A program made the position numbers and the translations under genes. Under the pieces are notes generated by a model. It was not told the origin of the DNA. It worked only from the letters and a program-made list of their open reading frames with translations, and made no database searches. DNA of 64,000 bases from JBCBSZ01 sp039185015 (GTDB lineage: Bacteria > Actinomycetota > Acidimicrobiia > Acidimicrobiales > Poriferisodalaceae), in contig JBCDAU010000008.1 in the NCBI GenBank assembly GCA_039185015.1, positions 1-64,000 on the forward strand, given 5' to 3'. Positions within the stretch are counted from its first letter, which is position 1, and each line of letters begins with the position of its first letter. Positions 8,001 through 16,913 of the stretch are shown piece by piece.

Positions 8001-10550
8001 ATGAAGCCGACAGACCAAGGCGCTAGCCACACGAGCGACGTTGGGTGGCCGCGGATCGACGAGATCGAGCCGAGCGCGGTCGCTCGTGCCGCGATCCTGG
8101 ACATGTTCGAGCGAGCCGATTGGCTCCAGCGGGAGCGGGACCAGCTCCGGGGTGCCGACGGCCGCGCAGATGCTCGCACGAGCGCTTCTCCTGCGGCCTC
8201 GGAGTCGGTGGTCAGCGCTGTGTGGGAGTTCCTCCGCACCGGCGAGGATCTCAGTTCGATCGAGCTGTCGGCAGAGGTCTGTTACTTCGCTCGTGAAGCG
8301 GTCCCAGCTCTCGAGCCGCTCCACGCGTTCAGACTGTTGCGGGTGATCGGCGCGCCACCTCAGTGGAGGCCACTCCTTGACGAGCTCCTGAAGCGCTACC
8401 GGCAGAACGGCAGCCCGACACCACTCGAGGTGCAAGCGACGGCTGAGGCAGCCGGATTCGAACGCGACGTTGTGGTGCGCGCTCTGCCGTGGCCCTGTGG
8501 ATGGAGCGACGAACACGTCGAGGAGTGGGCAACGGCGGTGCTCCCCGAGCTCACCGCTGTCATCCACGCCGGCGCCGCCGAGTGGCCGGACCGGGTCGAG
8601 AAGTACTTCGATGCCGTCGCACTGCTCCCAGCTCTTCCGACCGACCTGCGCGAGATCCTCGTCTCGCACGGCGTCGGCGGTCGGAAGGCTCTCCGGCCGC
8701 TGGCCCGAGCCGCACTCGAGCGCCACAACGAGACGGTCACTGATGTCGCCGAACGCCTCACGAGCCGGAAGTACGAAGAGCGCGAGCAGGCGGCGCACTG
8801 GCTCCAGCAGGTCGGAGCGAAGGGCGCAGTGCCGCACCTCCGCCGAGCAGCGCAGAAGGAGCAGCACGACGCCGCCCTCGGTGCGCAGCTCGGCGCTCTC
8901 GAACGCTTCGACGAGCCGATCGACGCGTACCTGGGCCACGACAAGTTGCTCGCTCGGGCGGCACAGGCACGAAAGCAGGGCATGCCGTCATCGGGCTCGT
9001 GGATCCCGATGGAGCACCTGCCGACGCTCCGCTGGCGCGACGGCACGGCCGTCGAGCAGCCCATCGTCGACTGGCTCGTCATCCGAGCGATCAGATCCAA
9101 GTCTCCGGCGGCGTCCCCGATCGCCCGTCGGCTGTTCTCGCTGATGCCCTCCGAGTCCGTGGACGACTTCGCGACGACGTTGCTCGACTGGTGGATCACC
9201 GAAGACGTGAAGATCGACGACGAAGCACAACTCGTCAGGGAGCTGGGACTCCAAGGGCTGACCTCCGGGCGGCAGGACCTCGAGCTCGTGCTCCGCTACC
9301 TGCGCCCCGGGGCGACCGGGTCGGCGATCTCCTCCAAGGGACTCCTGTCACTGGTGGCCGCAGGCGGAGGAACGGCAGTCGTCGAACCCGTTCATGCCTA
9401 CCTCCGAGACTGGTACGGCATCCGAGCGAGCCAGTGCCGAGCGCTGATCGAGATGCTCGCCTGGATCGATGACCCCGAGGCGGTCCAACTGGTGCTCTCG
9501 ATCGGGAGTCGGTTCCGGACCAAGAGCATCCGGGACGAGGCTGCCCGCCAAGCCGAGGCGATCGCCGACCGAAAGGGATGGACGATCGACGACCTCGCCG
9601 ATCGAACCGTGCCGACTGGCGGACTCGACGGAGACGGGCGACTGGTCCTCGACTTCGGCGGACGGCAGTTCCTCGCCGAAGTGAGCGACGTCGGCAAGCT
9701 CACGCTCTCGGACGGTGCAGGCAAACAGCTCCGATCGCTCCCGGCACCGCGGGCGGACGACGACCAAGCGCTCGCCGCGCAGGCCAAGAAGGAGCTCGGC
9801 GCGGCTCGAAAGGCCGTCAGCGCCGCGGGCAAGCAGCTACCGCGGCGGCTCCACGACTCGATGTGCGTGGAGCGGCGCCTTCCGGTCGACGACTTCCGCC
9901 GCTACATGCTCCGTCACTCCCTGGTCGTCCGCTTCGTAGCGCGCCTCGTGTGGGTTGCAGTGACGCCGGAGCGGCGAGTCCTGTTCCGCCCACGCGTCGA
10001 CGGCACGCTCGTCGACCCTGACGACGACGTGCTCGACCTCGGTGATGCCGACCACATCGGCGTCGCACATGGACTGCTCGATGGCGACGAGCAAGCTGAG
10101 TCATGGCGAGGGCACTTCAACAGGCACGGCATCACCGCACTCTTCCCACAGTTCGAACGACCTTCGCTCCCGGAGCTCAGCGACGGCCAGATGGAACTCG
10201 ACCGAGGTCGCGGCGCGATCATCGACAACCGCAAGCTGCGCAGCACCGCCCAGCAGCTCGGCTTCGTACTCGGACCGACCGCGGACGCCGGCCGGATCTT
10301 CGAGGTCGTACGCAGCAACGTGTCCGCCGACGTCGAGGTGCGGGTCAGCGTTCGTGGCCTGCGCGCGGCAGTCGACGAGGCAGAGGTCGCAATCGAGTCG
10401 TTGGGCTTCGGTCGCATCGGCGCCCACGGCCGAGCGCCGCTCAGCGAGATCCCGCCGGTACTGCTCGTCGAGTCTCTGGCGGCGGTCGACCGGATCGTCG
10501 CGGCCGGTGAAGGCATCGATCCGGACTGGGAGCGGCGCATCCACCCGTGA
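8001..10550 (+). CDS. DUF4132 (MolR/YehI-type) protein, orphan
   Basis: The 849-residue product is largely alpha-helical for its first 500 residues, with HEAT-like pairs such as EEREQAAHWLQQVGAKGAVPHL. From about residue 530 to 720 it carries DUF4132: LVLDFGGRQFLAEV, LPAPRADDD, then a long helix and RFVARLVWVAV and GIAHG-type blocks. In E. coli, DUF4132 proteins (MolR/YehI) have a WGR domain and sit with a MoxR ATPase, a VWA protein and a SWIM protein; none of those is here. Codons such as CGA, GCA, AGT and GAT are clearly more frequent than in neighbours, which suggests transfer. The ATG at 8001 is the first plausible start; no strong ribosome site precedes it. Confidence 0.7.
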   Translation: MKPTDQGASHTSDVGWPRIDEIEPSAVARAAILDMFERADWLQRERDQLRGADGRADARTSASPAASESVVSAVWEFLRTGEDLSSIELSAEVCYFAREAVPALEPLHAFRLLRVIGAPPQWRPLLDELLKRYRQNGSPTPLEVQATAEAAGFERDVVVRALPWPCGWSDEHVEEWATAVLPELTAVIHAGAAEWPDRVEKYFDAVALLPALPTDLREILVSHGVGGRKALRPLARAALERHNETVTDVAERLTSRKYEEREQAAHWLQQVGAKGAVPHLRRAAQKEQHDAALGAQLGALERFDEPIDAYLGHDKLLARAAQARKQGMPSSGSWIPMEHLPTLRWRDGTAVEQPIVDWLVIRAIRSKSPAASPIARRLFSLMPSESVDDFATTLLDWWITEDVKIDDEAQLVRELGLQGLTSGRQDLELVLRYLRPGATGSAISSKGLLSLVAAGGGTAVVEPVHAYLRDWYGIRASQCRALIEMLAWIDDPEAVQLVLSIGSRFRTKSIRDEAARQAEAIADRKGWTIDDLADRTVPTGGLDGDGRLVLDFGGRQFLAEVSDVGKLTLSDGAGKQLRSLPAPRADDDQALAAQAKKELGAARKAVSAAGKQLPRRLHDSMCVERRLPVDDFRRYMLRHSLVVRFVARLVWVAVTPERRVLFRPRVDGTLVDPDDDVLDLGDADHIGVAHGLLDGDEQAESWRGHFNRHGITALFPQFERPSLPELSDGQMELDRGRGAIIDNRKLRSTAQQLGFVLGPTADAGRIFEVVRSNVSADVEVRVSVRGLRAAVDEAEVAIESLGFGRIGAHGRAPLSEIPPVLLVESLAAVDRIVAAGEGIDPDWERRIHP

Positions 10551-10563
10551 GCTCGGCGTGGGC

Positions 10564-10755
10564 TCAGGCAGTGCGGTGGCGCAACGCCGGTGCCATGCCG
10601 GCCTTGTGCAGCTCGCGCAGCGCTCGTAGCTCGGAGACGTCGAGGATGACGGCGTCGTCCGGCTCGCGATCACAGAGGAACGTGACCACGCAGTCGTTGC
10701 AGGCGTCGGTGTCGCGCTGGCAGCAGGTGGCGCAATCGATGACAACGGGCTCCAT
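10564..10755 (-). CDS. Small Cys-rich (double CxxC) protein
   Basis: The 63-residue protein has C8-x2-C11 and C19-x2-C22 plus C12 and C28, enough for a zinc knuckle or small metal centre. The N-terminus EPVVIDCATC and C-terminus AGMAPALRHR look like a small family found across actinomycetes, from memory. No function is known to me. It lies 41 bp upstream of the NYN-domain gene's end on the other side and is convergent with the DUF4132 gene, 13 bp apart. It is too short for a membrane or enzyme role. Confidence 0.65.
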   Translation of the reverse strand: MEPVVIDCATCCQRDTDACNDCVVTFLCDREPDDAVILDVSELRALRELHKAGMAPALRHRTA

Positions 10756-10796
10756 GCGGACCGACCGTAGGGAGCGGGTGTGTCACGGCCGCCGGC

Positions 10797-12155
10797 TCAC
10801 GCCCCCCGGGCGACGCCGAGGTGGCGGAGCAGCTGCTCGCTGCTCACGACGTTGGCACCACCCGAGCGGGCGCCGTCGCGGACGCGGCGATCGCTGGACA
10901 CGACGACGACGGGCCGCTCGGCCGGCTCGGCGTGGACCAGCTCGATGATGCGGTCGTCGGCCTCGACGTCGGCGTCGGTGAACTCGATCGCCACCGGACA
11001 GCGGAGCCGAGCGGCGTCGCCTCGGTCGACGTCGGCGCCGTCGAAGACGATGCGGACGTCGGCACCGCTGCGGCCGACCTCTTCGCCCAGCAAGGAGACG
11101 AGCCGGTCGCGCTGATGACCGAGGCCCGTGTCGGGCCAGGCCGAGATCGACACGTTGTACCCGTCGACGAGCACGAGGGCCTCGGTGCGGAACAGCCAGC
11201 CGACGGCCTCGTCGTCCTCCTCCATCAGCCCGGGGAGCGCGAGCGGACGACGACGGCGCCGTTGGGCCCGGGCTCGCCGGGTCGACAGCCGGGTGACCTC
11301 GCCGAGCTCCGCCGAGCCGCCCCCGAGGACGTCGGTCAGCGCGGCGAGCGAGCGGGCGAGCTGGTCGGCACCGGCCGCAGCCTGCGCGATGACCTCGCCC
11401 ATCTCGGCGAGCGGGACCGTCGGCACAGCGGGCGGAGAGTCGGGGGCGGTCGGCTCGTCGCCAACCGGAGCGGTAGGCGACGCGGACGGGGCTGGGGCCG
11501 GTGCGGCTTCGAGCGCTGCGAGCTCGGCCCGCAGCTCCTTGAGGCGGGCTCGCTCCTCGCCGAGCGTCGCCTCGGCGGTGTTCGCCCGCTCCTCGGCGGC
11601 GACCGCTCGTCGACCGACGACGTCGAGTCGCTCGTCGACCTCGAGCGCCCGCTCCTCGGCCTCGCGGCGGCGCCGCCGCTCGGTGGCCAGCTCGGTGCGC
11701 ACGTCCTCGAGGTCGGCGGCGGCGCGACGTTGCACCTCGGTCACGCGCTCGAGCTCGGCGGTGAGCGAGTCGAGCTTGCGGCCGAGGTCGTCGGCGGCCT
11801 TGTCGTCGGCGCGGGCGGCGTCGGCGTCGCGCTGCTCGTCGACGAGCTCGGCGAGCGCCTCCTCCCAACCATCGGGACGGCGCAGCCAGAGGTCGGGGGC
11901 GAGTCCGAGGTCGTCGTCGCCGACGGCCTCGACCACGCGGAGCCGGACGTCGTCGTCGCCGTCGACGGCGGCGCGCACGGCGGCGAGGGCGCGGCCCTTG
12001 AGCCGGGTGAAGCGCAGGAAGGGTCGCAGCGACGGCGGCGGCTCCACCGGTGGCCGGGCGCGCACGCCCGAACGGATCGTCACGAACGCCCGTTCCAGCG
12101 CAGGACGCAGGAGTTCGAGTGCGACCGGGTCGTCGAGCGGATGCCGGTCGCCCAT
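10797..12155 (-). CDS. NYN/PIN-like RNase-domain protein with long coiled coil
   Basis: The 452-residue protein has three parts: an N-terminal helical domain (1-115), a long charged coiled coil (about 120-235, many RR/EE/AE heptads) and, after a Pro/Ala-rich linker, a C-terminal NYN (YacP-like PIN) domain from about 310. The NYN motifs are LVLVDGYNVS, VRIVFDGADV and VVVVSSDRRVRDGA, which place acidic metal-binding residues as in PIN-fold RNases. Its job is probably RNA cleavage or surveillance. The ATG at 12153-12155 lies 2 bp after the stop of the zinc-ribbon gene, so these two form an operon. Confidence 0.8.
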   Translation of the reverse strand: MGDRHPLDDPVALELLRPALERAFVTIRSGVRARPPVEPPPSLRPFLRFTRLKGRALAAVRAAVDGDDDVRLRVVEAVGDDDLGLAPDLWLRRPDGWEEALAELVDEQRDADAARADDKAADDLGRKLDSLTAELERVTEVQRRAAADLEDVRTELATERRRRREAEERALEVDERLDVVGRRAVAAEERANTAEATLGEERARLKELRAELAALEAAPAPAPSASPTAPVGDEPTAPDSPPAVPTVPLAEMGEVIAQAAAGADQLARSLAALTDVLGGGSAELGEVTRLSTRRARAQRRRRRPLALPGLMEEDDEAVGWLFRTEALVLVDGYNVSISAWPDTGLGHQRDRLVSLLGEEVGRSGADVRIVFDGADVDRGDAARLRCPVAIEFTDADVEADDRIIELVHAEPAERPVVVVSSDRRVRDGARSGGANVVSSEQLLRHLGVARGA

Positions 12156-12157
12156 GG

Positions 12158-12391
12158 TCAGTCCCCGACCGTCTCGACGCCCTCGGTGGCGTCGATCTCC
12201 TCGACCTGGCCCGGCGGACCGCACCAGCGGCAGTGGACGTTCTCGATGATCTCTTCGAGGACGTCGACGTCCTCGACGTTGAGCCGGCCACCCACCGTGT
12301 AGTGGTGGTACGCCCGCTCGCGCCGGGTGATCGTCACGTCGAAGCGGGTGAGGTTCCCGCAGCTCGCGCAGCGATATCGGCGCTCGGACAC
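12158..12391 (-). CDS. Small two-CxxC zinc-ribbon protein
   Basis: The 77-residue protein begins VSERRYRCASCGNLTRFDV and has C8-x2-C11 and C54-x2-C57, the spacing of a zinc ribbon. The middle (RAYHHYTVGG) is basic and aromatic, then an acidic helix (VEDVDVLEEIIENV). It is the first gene of a two-gene unit with the NYN protein, 2 bp apart, and is divergent from the exonuclease/GIY-YIG gene across 84 bp. RNA or protein binding linked to the NYN protein is the simplest idea, but it is inferred. Confidence 0.7.
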   Translation of the reverse strand: MSERRYRCASCGNLTRFDVTITRRERAYHHYTVGGRLNVEDVDVLEEIIENVHCRWCGPPGQVEEIDATEGVETVGD

Positions 12392-12475
12392 GGGTCCAAT
12401 GTAGCGCTGGCCATCAGATCGACCCCGCCCGTACACACGTTCGCCGCGAACACCCGTTCGGTACCGTCGGTCCTC

Positions 12476-14101
12476 GTGACGACACCGCTCGCCGGCCAGC
12501 GCTCGTTCGACGATCTGGGCACCCCGCTCCATGAGGTCACCTTCGTCGTGCTCGACCTGGAGACGACGGGCGGATCTCCGACCGAGGACGCCATCACCGA
12601 GCTGGGCGCCGTTCGGTACCGGGGCGGCGAGCTGCTGGGGACGTTCTCGACGCTGGTCCACCCGGGTCGCTCGATCCCGGCCAACGTGGCCGTGTTGACG
12701 GGCATCACCGATGCGCTCGTGGGTCCGGCGCCCCGCATCGACGCCGTGCTGCCCTCGTTCCTCGACTTCTGCTCGGGCGGGGTCATCGTCGGCCACAACG
12801 TCCGCTTCGACCTCGGCTTCCTCCGTCGCGCCTCGGAGGCGACCGGGTGGCCGGCGCTGGAGGGACCGGTCGTCGACACCCTCGCCCTCGCCCGGCGGCT
12901 GCTCGCCGACGAGGTGCCGAACCACCGCCTCCGGACGCTGGCCGATCGGCTGCGGCTCCCCCATCGACCGTCCCACCGGGCGCTGTCCGATGCCGAGGCC
13001 ACCGCCGACCTGCTCCACGCCCTGCTCGAACGGGCGGGCCGCCTCGGCGTGATGGGGCTCGATGACCTCCTCACGTTGCCGACCATGGCCGGCCACCCGC
13101 AGTCGGCGAAGCTGCGGATGACCGATCGGCTGCCCCGGATCCCGGGCGTCTACCTGTTCCGCGACAAGCGGGGCGAGGTGCTCTACGTCGGCAAGGCGGC
13201 CGACATCCGGGCGCGGGTGCGCAGCTACTTCTCCAGCGAGCGGCGGCGGAAGGTCGCCTCGCTGCTGCGCGAGGTCGAATCGGTCGATCACCGGGTGATG
13301 CCGGGCCCGTTCGCCCCCGAGATCGCCGAGCTGCGGTTGATCCACTCGCTGGTGCCCCGCTTCAACCGACAGCACCGGCGACGGTCGACGGTCTGGTTGG
13401 AGCTGACCCTCGGCGAGCCGTTCCCGCGGCTGATGGCGGCCCGGAAGCTGAAGAACGACGGCGGCCTCTACGTCGGGCCGTTCTCGTCCCGGCGCCAGGT
13501 CGACGTGCTGGTCGAGGCCGTCCACAGCGTGAGCCGCCTTCGGCGGTGCACGATCCGGCCGTCCGCATCGCGACCGCGTGCGGCGCCGTGCGCGTCGGGC
13601 CAGCTCGGGGTGGCGCTCTGCCCGTGTGCCGGTGACGAGTCGTCGGCGAGGTATGCCGATGAGGTCGAGCGGGTACGTCGTGGGTTGAGCGACCGCCCCG
13701 ACTGGCTCGTCGAGCCGCTCGTCCTGCGGATGCGTGAGCTGGCCGCCACCCGCCGTTTCGAGGAGGCTGCCGACGCCCGCGATCGGGCCGCGGCGCTCGT
13801 CGGTGCGCTCGATCGCCAGCGTCGGGTCGAGGCCCTCATCGGTGCGGGGCGGATGCGGATCACGGTCCCCCGCGGCGAGGCCGAGATCGAGGACGGTCGT
13901 CTCGTCGCCGCTCGTGATCGTGACGGCCGGTGGGCCGAGCTGCCCGAGCCCATCGAGGGCTGGGTCGGTCAGCTCGACGAGGCCCGGATGCTGGTCTCGC
14001 TGCTCGATCGGGCCGCCGGACGGTGCCGGGTGGCGGAGGTGGCCGACGAGTGGTCGACGCCGCTGCCCCGGCTGCCCGACCTACGGGTGCGGGGCGGGTG
14101 A
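12476..14101 (+). CDS. DEDDh exonuclease fused to GIY-YIG/UvrC-like nuclease
   Basis: The 541-residue protein joins two nucleases. The N-terminal DnaQ-like domain (about 15-190) has the DEDDh residues: D and E in VLDLETTG, D in GHNVRFDLG, and H-x4-D in HRALSDAEA. Then a GIY-YIG domain (PGVYLFRDKRGEVLYVGKA) is followed by a UvrC-like insert with several Cys residues and a UvrB-binding UVR motif (MRELAATRRFEEAADARDRA). The same fusion is known in actinomycetes, such as Rv2191. It probably acts in DNA damage repair as a Cho/UvrC-like incision enzyme with end processing. The GTG at 12476 sits 21 residues before the first strand. It is convergent with trpD, 1 bp apart. Confidence 0.87.
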   Translation: MTTPLAGQRSFDDLGTPLHEVTFVVLDLETTGGSPTEDAITELGAVRYRGGELLGTFSTLVHPGRSIPANVAVLTGITDALVGPAPRIDAVLPSFLDFCSGGVIVGHNVRFDLGFLRRASEATGWPALEGPVVDTLALARRLLADEVPNHRLRTLADRLRLPHRPSHRALSDAEATADLLHALLERAGRLGVMGLDDLLTLPTMAGHPQSAKLRMTDRLPRIPGVYLFRDKRGEVLYVGKAADIRARVRSYFSSERRRKVASLLREVESVDHRVMPGPFAPEIAELRLIHSLVPRFNRQHRRRSTVWLELTLGEPFPRLMAARKLKNDGGLYVGPFSSRRQVDVLVEAVHSVSRLRRCTIRPSASRPRAAPCASGQLGVALCPCAGDESSARYADEVERVRRGLSDRPDWLVEPLVLRMRELAATRRFEEAADARDRAAALVGALDRQRRVEALIGAGRMRITVPRGEAEIEDGRLVAARDRDGRWAELPEPIEGWVGQLDEARMLVSLLDRAAGRCRVAEVADEWSTPLPRLPDLRVRGG

Positions 14102-14102
14102 C

Positions 14103-15149
14103 TCAGCCGCCGGCGACCGCCGAGACCTCGACGACCTTCGCGAGCGTGGCGGCGGCGCTGCCGTCGGCCATCGCCGTGCGGGCGGCGGCGATGCCGGCGT
14201 CGAGATCGTCGGCCAGCCCGGCGACCACGAGGGCGGCGCCGCTGTTGAGCGCCACGATGTCGGCGCGGGCGCCCTCGGCGCCGCCGAAGAGCTCGCCGGC
14301 GATGCGGGCGTTGTCCTCCGGTCCGCCGCCGGCCAGGTCATCCAGCGTGGCCGGGGCGATCCCGTGGTTGGACGGGTCGAGGGTGAAGCGGCGGACCTCC
14401 CCGTCGCGGAGCTCGACCACCGTGGAGGTGGTCGTGGTGGTCAGCTCGTCGAGGCCGTCGTCACCGTGGACGATCCAGGCCCGCTCGGAGCCCCGGACCC
14501 TCAGGACCTCGGCGACCGTGTCAAGCAGTCTCGGGTCGGACACGCCGATGAGGTGGTGCCGCACCCGGGCCGGGTTGGCGAGCGGACCGAGCACGTTGAA
14601 GACGGTCGGGACGCCGAGCTCGGCGCGGACGGGGCCGACGTGGCGCATGGCCGGGTGGAAGCGGCGGGCGAAGACGAACCCGACGCCCGCCTCCTCGACG
14701 CAGGTGGCCACGCCGGCGGCGCCGAGGTCGGTCGTGACCCCGAGCGCAGCGAGCGTGTCGAAGGACCCGCTCGTGGCCGAGGCCTTGACGTTGCCGTGCT
14801 TGCAGACCCGAGCACCGGCAGCCGCGGCGACGAAGCAGCTCATCGTCGAGACGCTCAGGGCGTGGCGACGCCGGCTCGGCGCACCGCCGGTGCCGACGAT
14901 GTCGATCGCACCGGTGGCCAGCTCGATCGGTTCGGCGACGTCGAGCATGGCGTCGACGAGGCCGGCGAGCTCGTCCGGCTGTTCCCCGGCGAGGCGCAGC
15001 CCGATGATCCAGGCCGAGATCTGGGCGTCGGTCGCCCGCCCGGCGAGGATCTCGGTCAGACTGGCGCGCGCCAGCTCACGACCGAGGCCGTCGCCGTCGA
15101 TGAACCGGCCGAGGACGGCCGGCCAGCCCGGGAACTCGGTGTCGCTCAG
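14103..15149 (-). CDS. trpD: Anthranilate phosphoribosyltransferase (TrpD), divergent active-site loops
   Basis: TrpD joins anthranilate to PRPP in tryptophan synthesis. The family is clear from VFNVLGPLANPAR, FARRFHPAMRHVGPVRAE and VHGDDGLDELTTTTTSTV, the last carrying the Mg-binding D-E pair. Two PRPP-binding loops depart from the norm: GTGGD is GTGGA with a 3-residue insertion before the S-T, and KHGNRA.SS reads KHGNVKASAT. No ATG, GTG or TTG lies near the expected start. The choices are CTG at 15147-15149, overlapping the whiB stop (348 residues, given here), or GTG at 15240-15242, which adds 31 low-complexity residues encoded inside whiB. It is convergent with the nuclease gene. Confidence 0.75.
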   Translation of the reverse strand: MSDTEFPGWPAVLGRFIDGDGLGRELARASLTEILAGRATDAQISAWIIGLRLAGEQPDELAGLVDAMLDVAEPIELATGAIDIVGTGGAPSRRRHALSVSTMSCFVAAAAGARVCKHGNVKASATSGSFDTLAALGVTTDLGAAGVATCVEEAGVGFVFARRFHPAMRHVGPVRAELGVPTVFNVLGPLANPARVRHHLIGVSDPRLLDTVAEVLRVRGSERAWIVHGDDGLDELTTTTTSTVVELRDGEVRRFTLDPSNHGIAPATLDDLAGGGPEDNARIAGELFGGAEGARADIVALNSGAALVVAGLADDLDAGIAAARTAMADGSAAATLAKVVEVSAVAGG

Positions 15150-15409
15150 GAGGCCTGGAGCTGCCGAGCGCGGGCCGCAGCGGCCGCACGGCGGCGCTGG
15201 CGGATGATGCGGCGACGCTCCTTCTCGGTGGCGCCGCCCCACACGCCGTCCTTCTCACGGACCGCCAGGGCGAACTCGAGGCAGGTCTCCTGCACGGCGC
15301 AGGCTCCACAGACCGCTTTGGCGTCGGAGCCCTCGTCCTCGGGTGCGGGGTAGAAGATGTCGGCTTCGAGCCCCACGCATGCACCACGCCGCCGCCAGGT
15401 CGTGTCCAT
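15146..15409 (-). CDS. whiB: WhiB-family [4Fe-4S] transcriptional regulator
   Basis: The 87-residue protein carries the four Fe-S cysteines at C11, C34, C37 and C43 (GACVG, then VCGACAVQETC), the GVWGGATEKER turn motif, and a basic C-terminal tail (RRRIIRQRRR) for DNA binding. WhiB proteins are unique to Actinomycetota and actinophages and partner the principal sigma factor. The ATG at 15407-15409 fits the WhiB length; an in-frame upstream ATG would add 15 residues. Its stop overlaps the possible start of trpD. The 237 bp before rnpB hold its promoter region, including a palindrome at 15470-15495. Confidence 0.93.
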   Translation of the reverse strand: MDTTWRRRGACVGLEADIFYPAPEDEGSDAKAVCGACAVQETCLEFALAVREKDGVWGGATEKERRRIIRQRRRAAAAARARQLQAS

Positions 15410-15469
15410 CGCCGCCCTCTCCGTCGAGGTAGTTCCTACGAACCAGAGGCGCATGACGCGAGATGACCC

Positions 15470-15495
15470 CACACACCCCTGCATTTGCAGTGTGC
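15470..15495. promoter_or_regulatory. Palindrome in whiB upstream region
   Basis: ACACAC and GTGTG arms flank the perfect inner palindrome TGCA-TT-TGCA, about 60-85 bp upstream of the whiB ATG. It could be an operator for whiB control or a stem-loop in its leader. No known binding consensus is claimed. Confidence 0.3.
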
Positions 15496-15633
15496 CTCCT
15501 GGTGGAGCGTGTGCGCAACCCCTGGTCGTCCAGCGGGGTTGGAGCGCTCGAACGTCGCACCATGGTGGGCCCGTTGGCGCCAGGTTGGGCGGCCCCGGCC
15601 GCGCTGTCAAGGGACCAGCGGACCGGCGGACGG

Positions 15634-15639
15634 TAACGT
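15634..15639 (+). promoter_or_regulatory. Likely -10 element of rnpB
   Basis: TAACGT lies 7 bp before the inferred 5' end of RNase P RNA at 15647, a normal distance for a sigma-70 -10 hexamer. No convincing -35 element is seen at 16-18 bp upstream. It supports the choice of RNA 5' end. Confidence 0.45.
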
Positions 15640-15646
15640 GAGCGCT

Positions 15647-16009
<363 letters not shown>

Positions 16010-16053
16010 ACTCAGGCCGGCCTCCGCCCATCTCGCCGTGGGGCGAGTCGACA

Positions 16054-16557
16054 TCAGTCCACCTCGCGCCGGAAGTTGAGCACCACCTCGCCGACCATGG
16101 CCCCATGCTCGGCGTGCTGCTGTTCGAACTCGAGCACGTTGAACCCGTGGAGGAAGCTCGTGACGGGCTCGGCATCGACCAGTGCCGTCGCCACGGCGTC
16201 ACCGCTCGAGGGCAGACCGTCCCGGAGGTGGTGCAGGAGCTCACCCGGAGCGATCGGGGTCGGGAACACCGGACGGAAGTGGGCGGCGTCGATGATCGAC
16301 GTCGCACCGTGCACCCACTCCGGGTTCGGCTCGTGGAGCGGGTTGTGCGAGCTGGAGTCGACCTTCGCCCCGTTGACCTTGACGTTGATCGTCATGACCG
16401 ACTGGTCGGGCCCGTACTGCACGCGCAGCGTGTAGTGGAGCACGGCCTGGCTGTCGGCCAGATCGGCGGGGAGGAAGAACACCATCCGAGCGGGCGCGCC
16501 CGGTTGGACCCACTCGAAGGTCTTCTTCACGATGACGTAGTCGGACACGGTCGGCAT
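16054..16557 (-). CDS. Uncharacterised protein, probably beta-rich
   Basis: The 167-residue protein starts at an ATG (16555-16557), giving MPTVSDYVIVKKTFEW. Alternating hydrophobic stretches (ARMVFFLPADL, LHYTLRVQYG, MTINVKVNGAKV, VGEVVLNFRREV) suggest a beta sandwich, with a middle rich in His, Pro and Asp. There is no signal peptide, membrane helix or Cys. I do not recognise the family. It is convergent with rnpB, ending 45 bp past it, and divergent from the LPXTG gene across about 356 bp. The protein looks real from its codon use and length, but no function can be given. Confidence 0.6.
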   Translation of the reverse strand: MPTVSDYVIVKKTFEWVQPGAPARMVFFLPADLADSQAVLHYTLRVQYGPDQSVMTINVKVNGAKVDSSSHNPLHEPNPEWVHGATSIIDAAHFRPVFPTPIAPGELLHHLRDGLPSSGDAVATALVDAEPVTSFLHGFNVLEFEQQHAEHGAMVGEVVLNFRREVD

Positions 16558-16913
16558 GACGCACCTCGTTGGATCCGGGCCCCAGCCACTCCGCCGTGAT
16601 CGAGGTCCCGACCGAGACCGTGGCGGCGATCGCTGTCCGGTCGCTGTCGGAACCGCACGTCGACGGCTGCGCCTCGTCTGCAGGGCCCTGACCAGGCCAC
16701 CGACACGCACCGAGCCCGGCGACGTAGCGCACCGAGACGACCGCCCTCCGCTGTCGGCGACACGCAGCGTGACCGGCCGACATCGGGCATCGCGAAGAAC
16801 TGGCGAGCGAAGCGTCAAGGCGGGGTACTGTGCCGTCACAACGGGTGGACGCGGGCGCTTCGCACCCTTCACGTACCAGATTCGTCGTTGCCTCATTGGG
16901 CGGAGGAACACGC
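16558..16913. other. 356-bp divergent intergenic region
   Basis: This separates the 167-residue gene from the LPXTG-protein gene. No further coding frame has convincing start and ribosome-site support. The right end holds GGGCGGAGGAACACGC directly before the GTG at 16914, a good ribosome site. Promoters for both genes are presumably here, but no clear -35/-10 pair stands out. Confidence 0.5.

Noticed and set aside
15538..15552. Second copy of the iolC operator-like palindrome (TTGGAGCGCTCGAA) upstream of whiB
   Set aside because: Only the GAGCGCTC core is shared, which is common in GC-rich DNA; no link to inositol genes.
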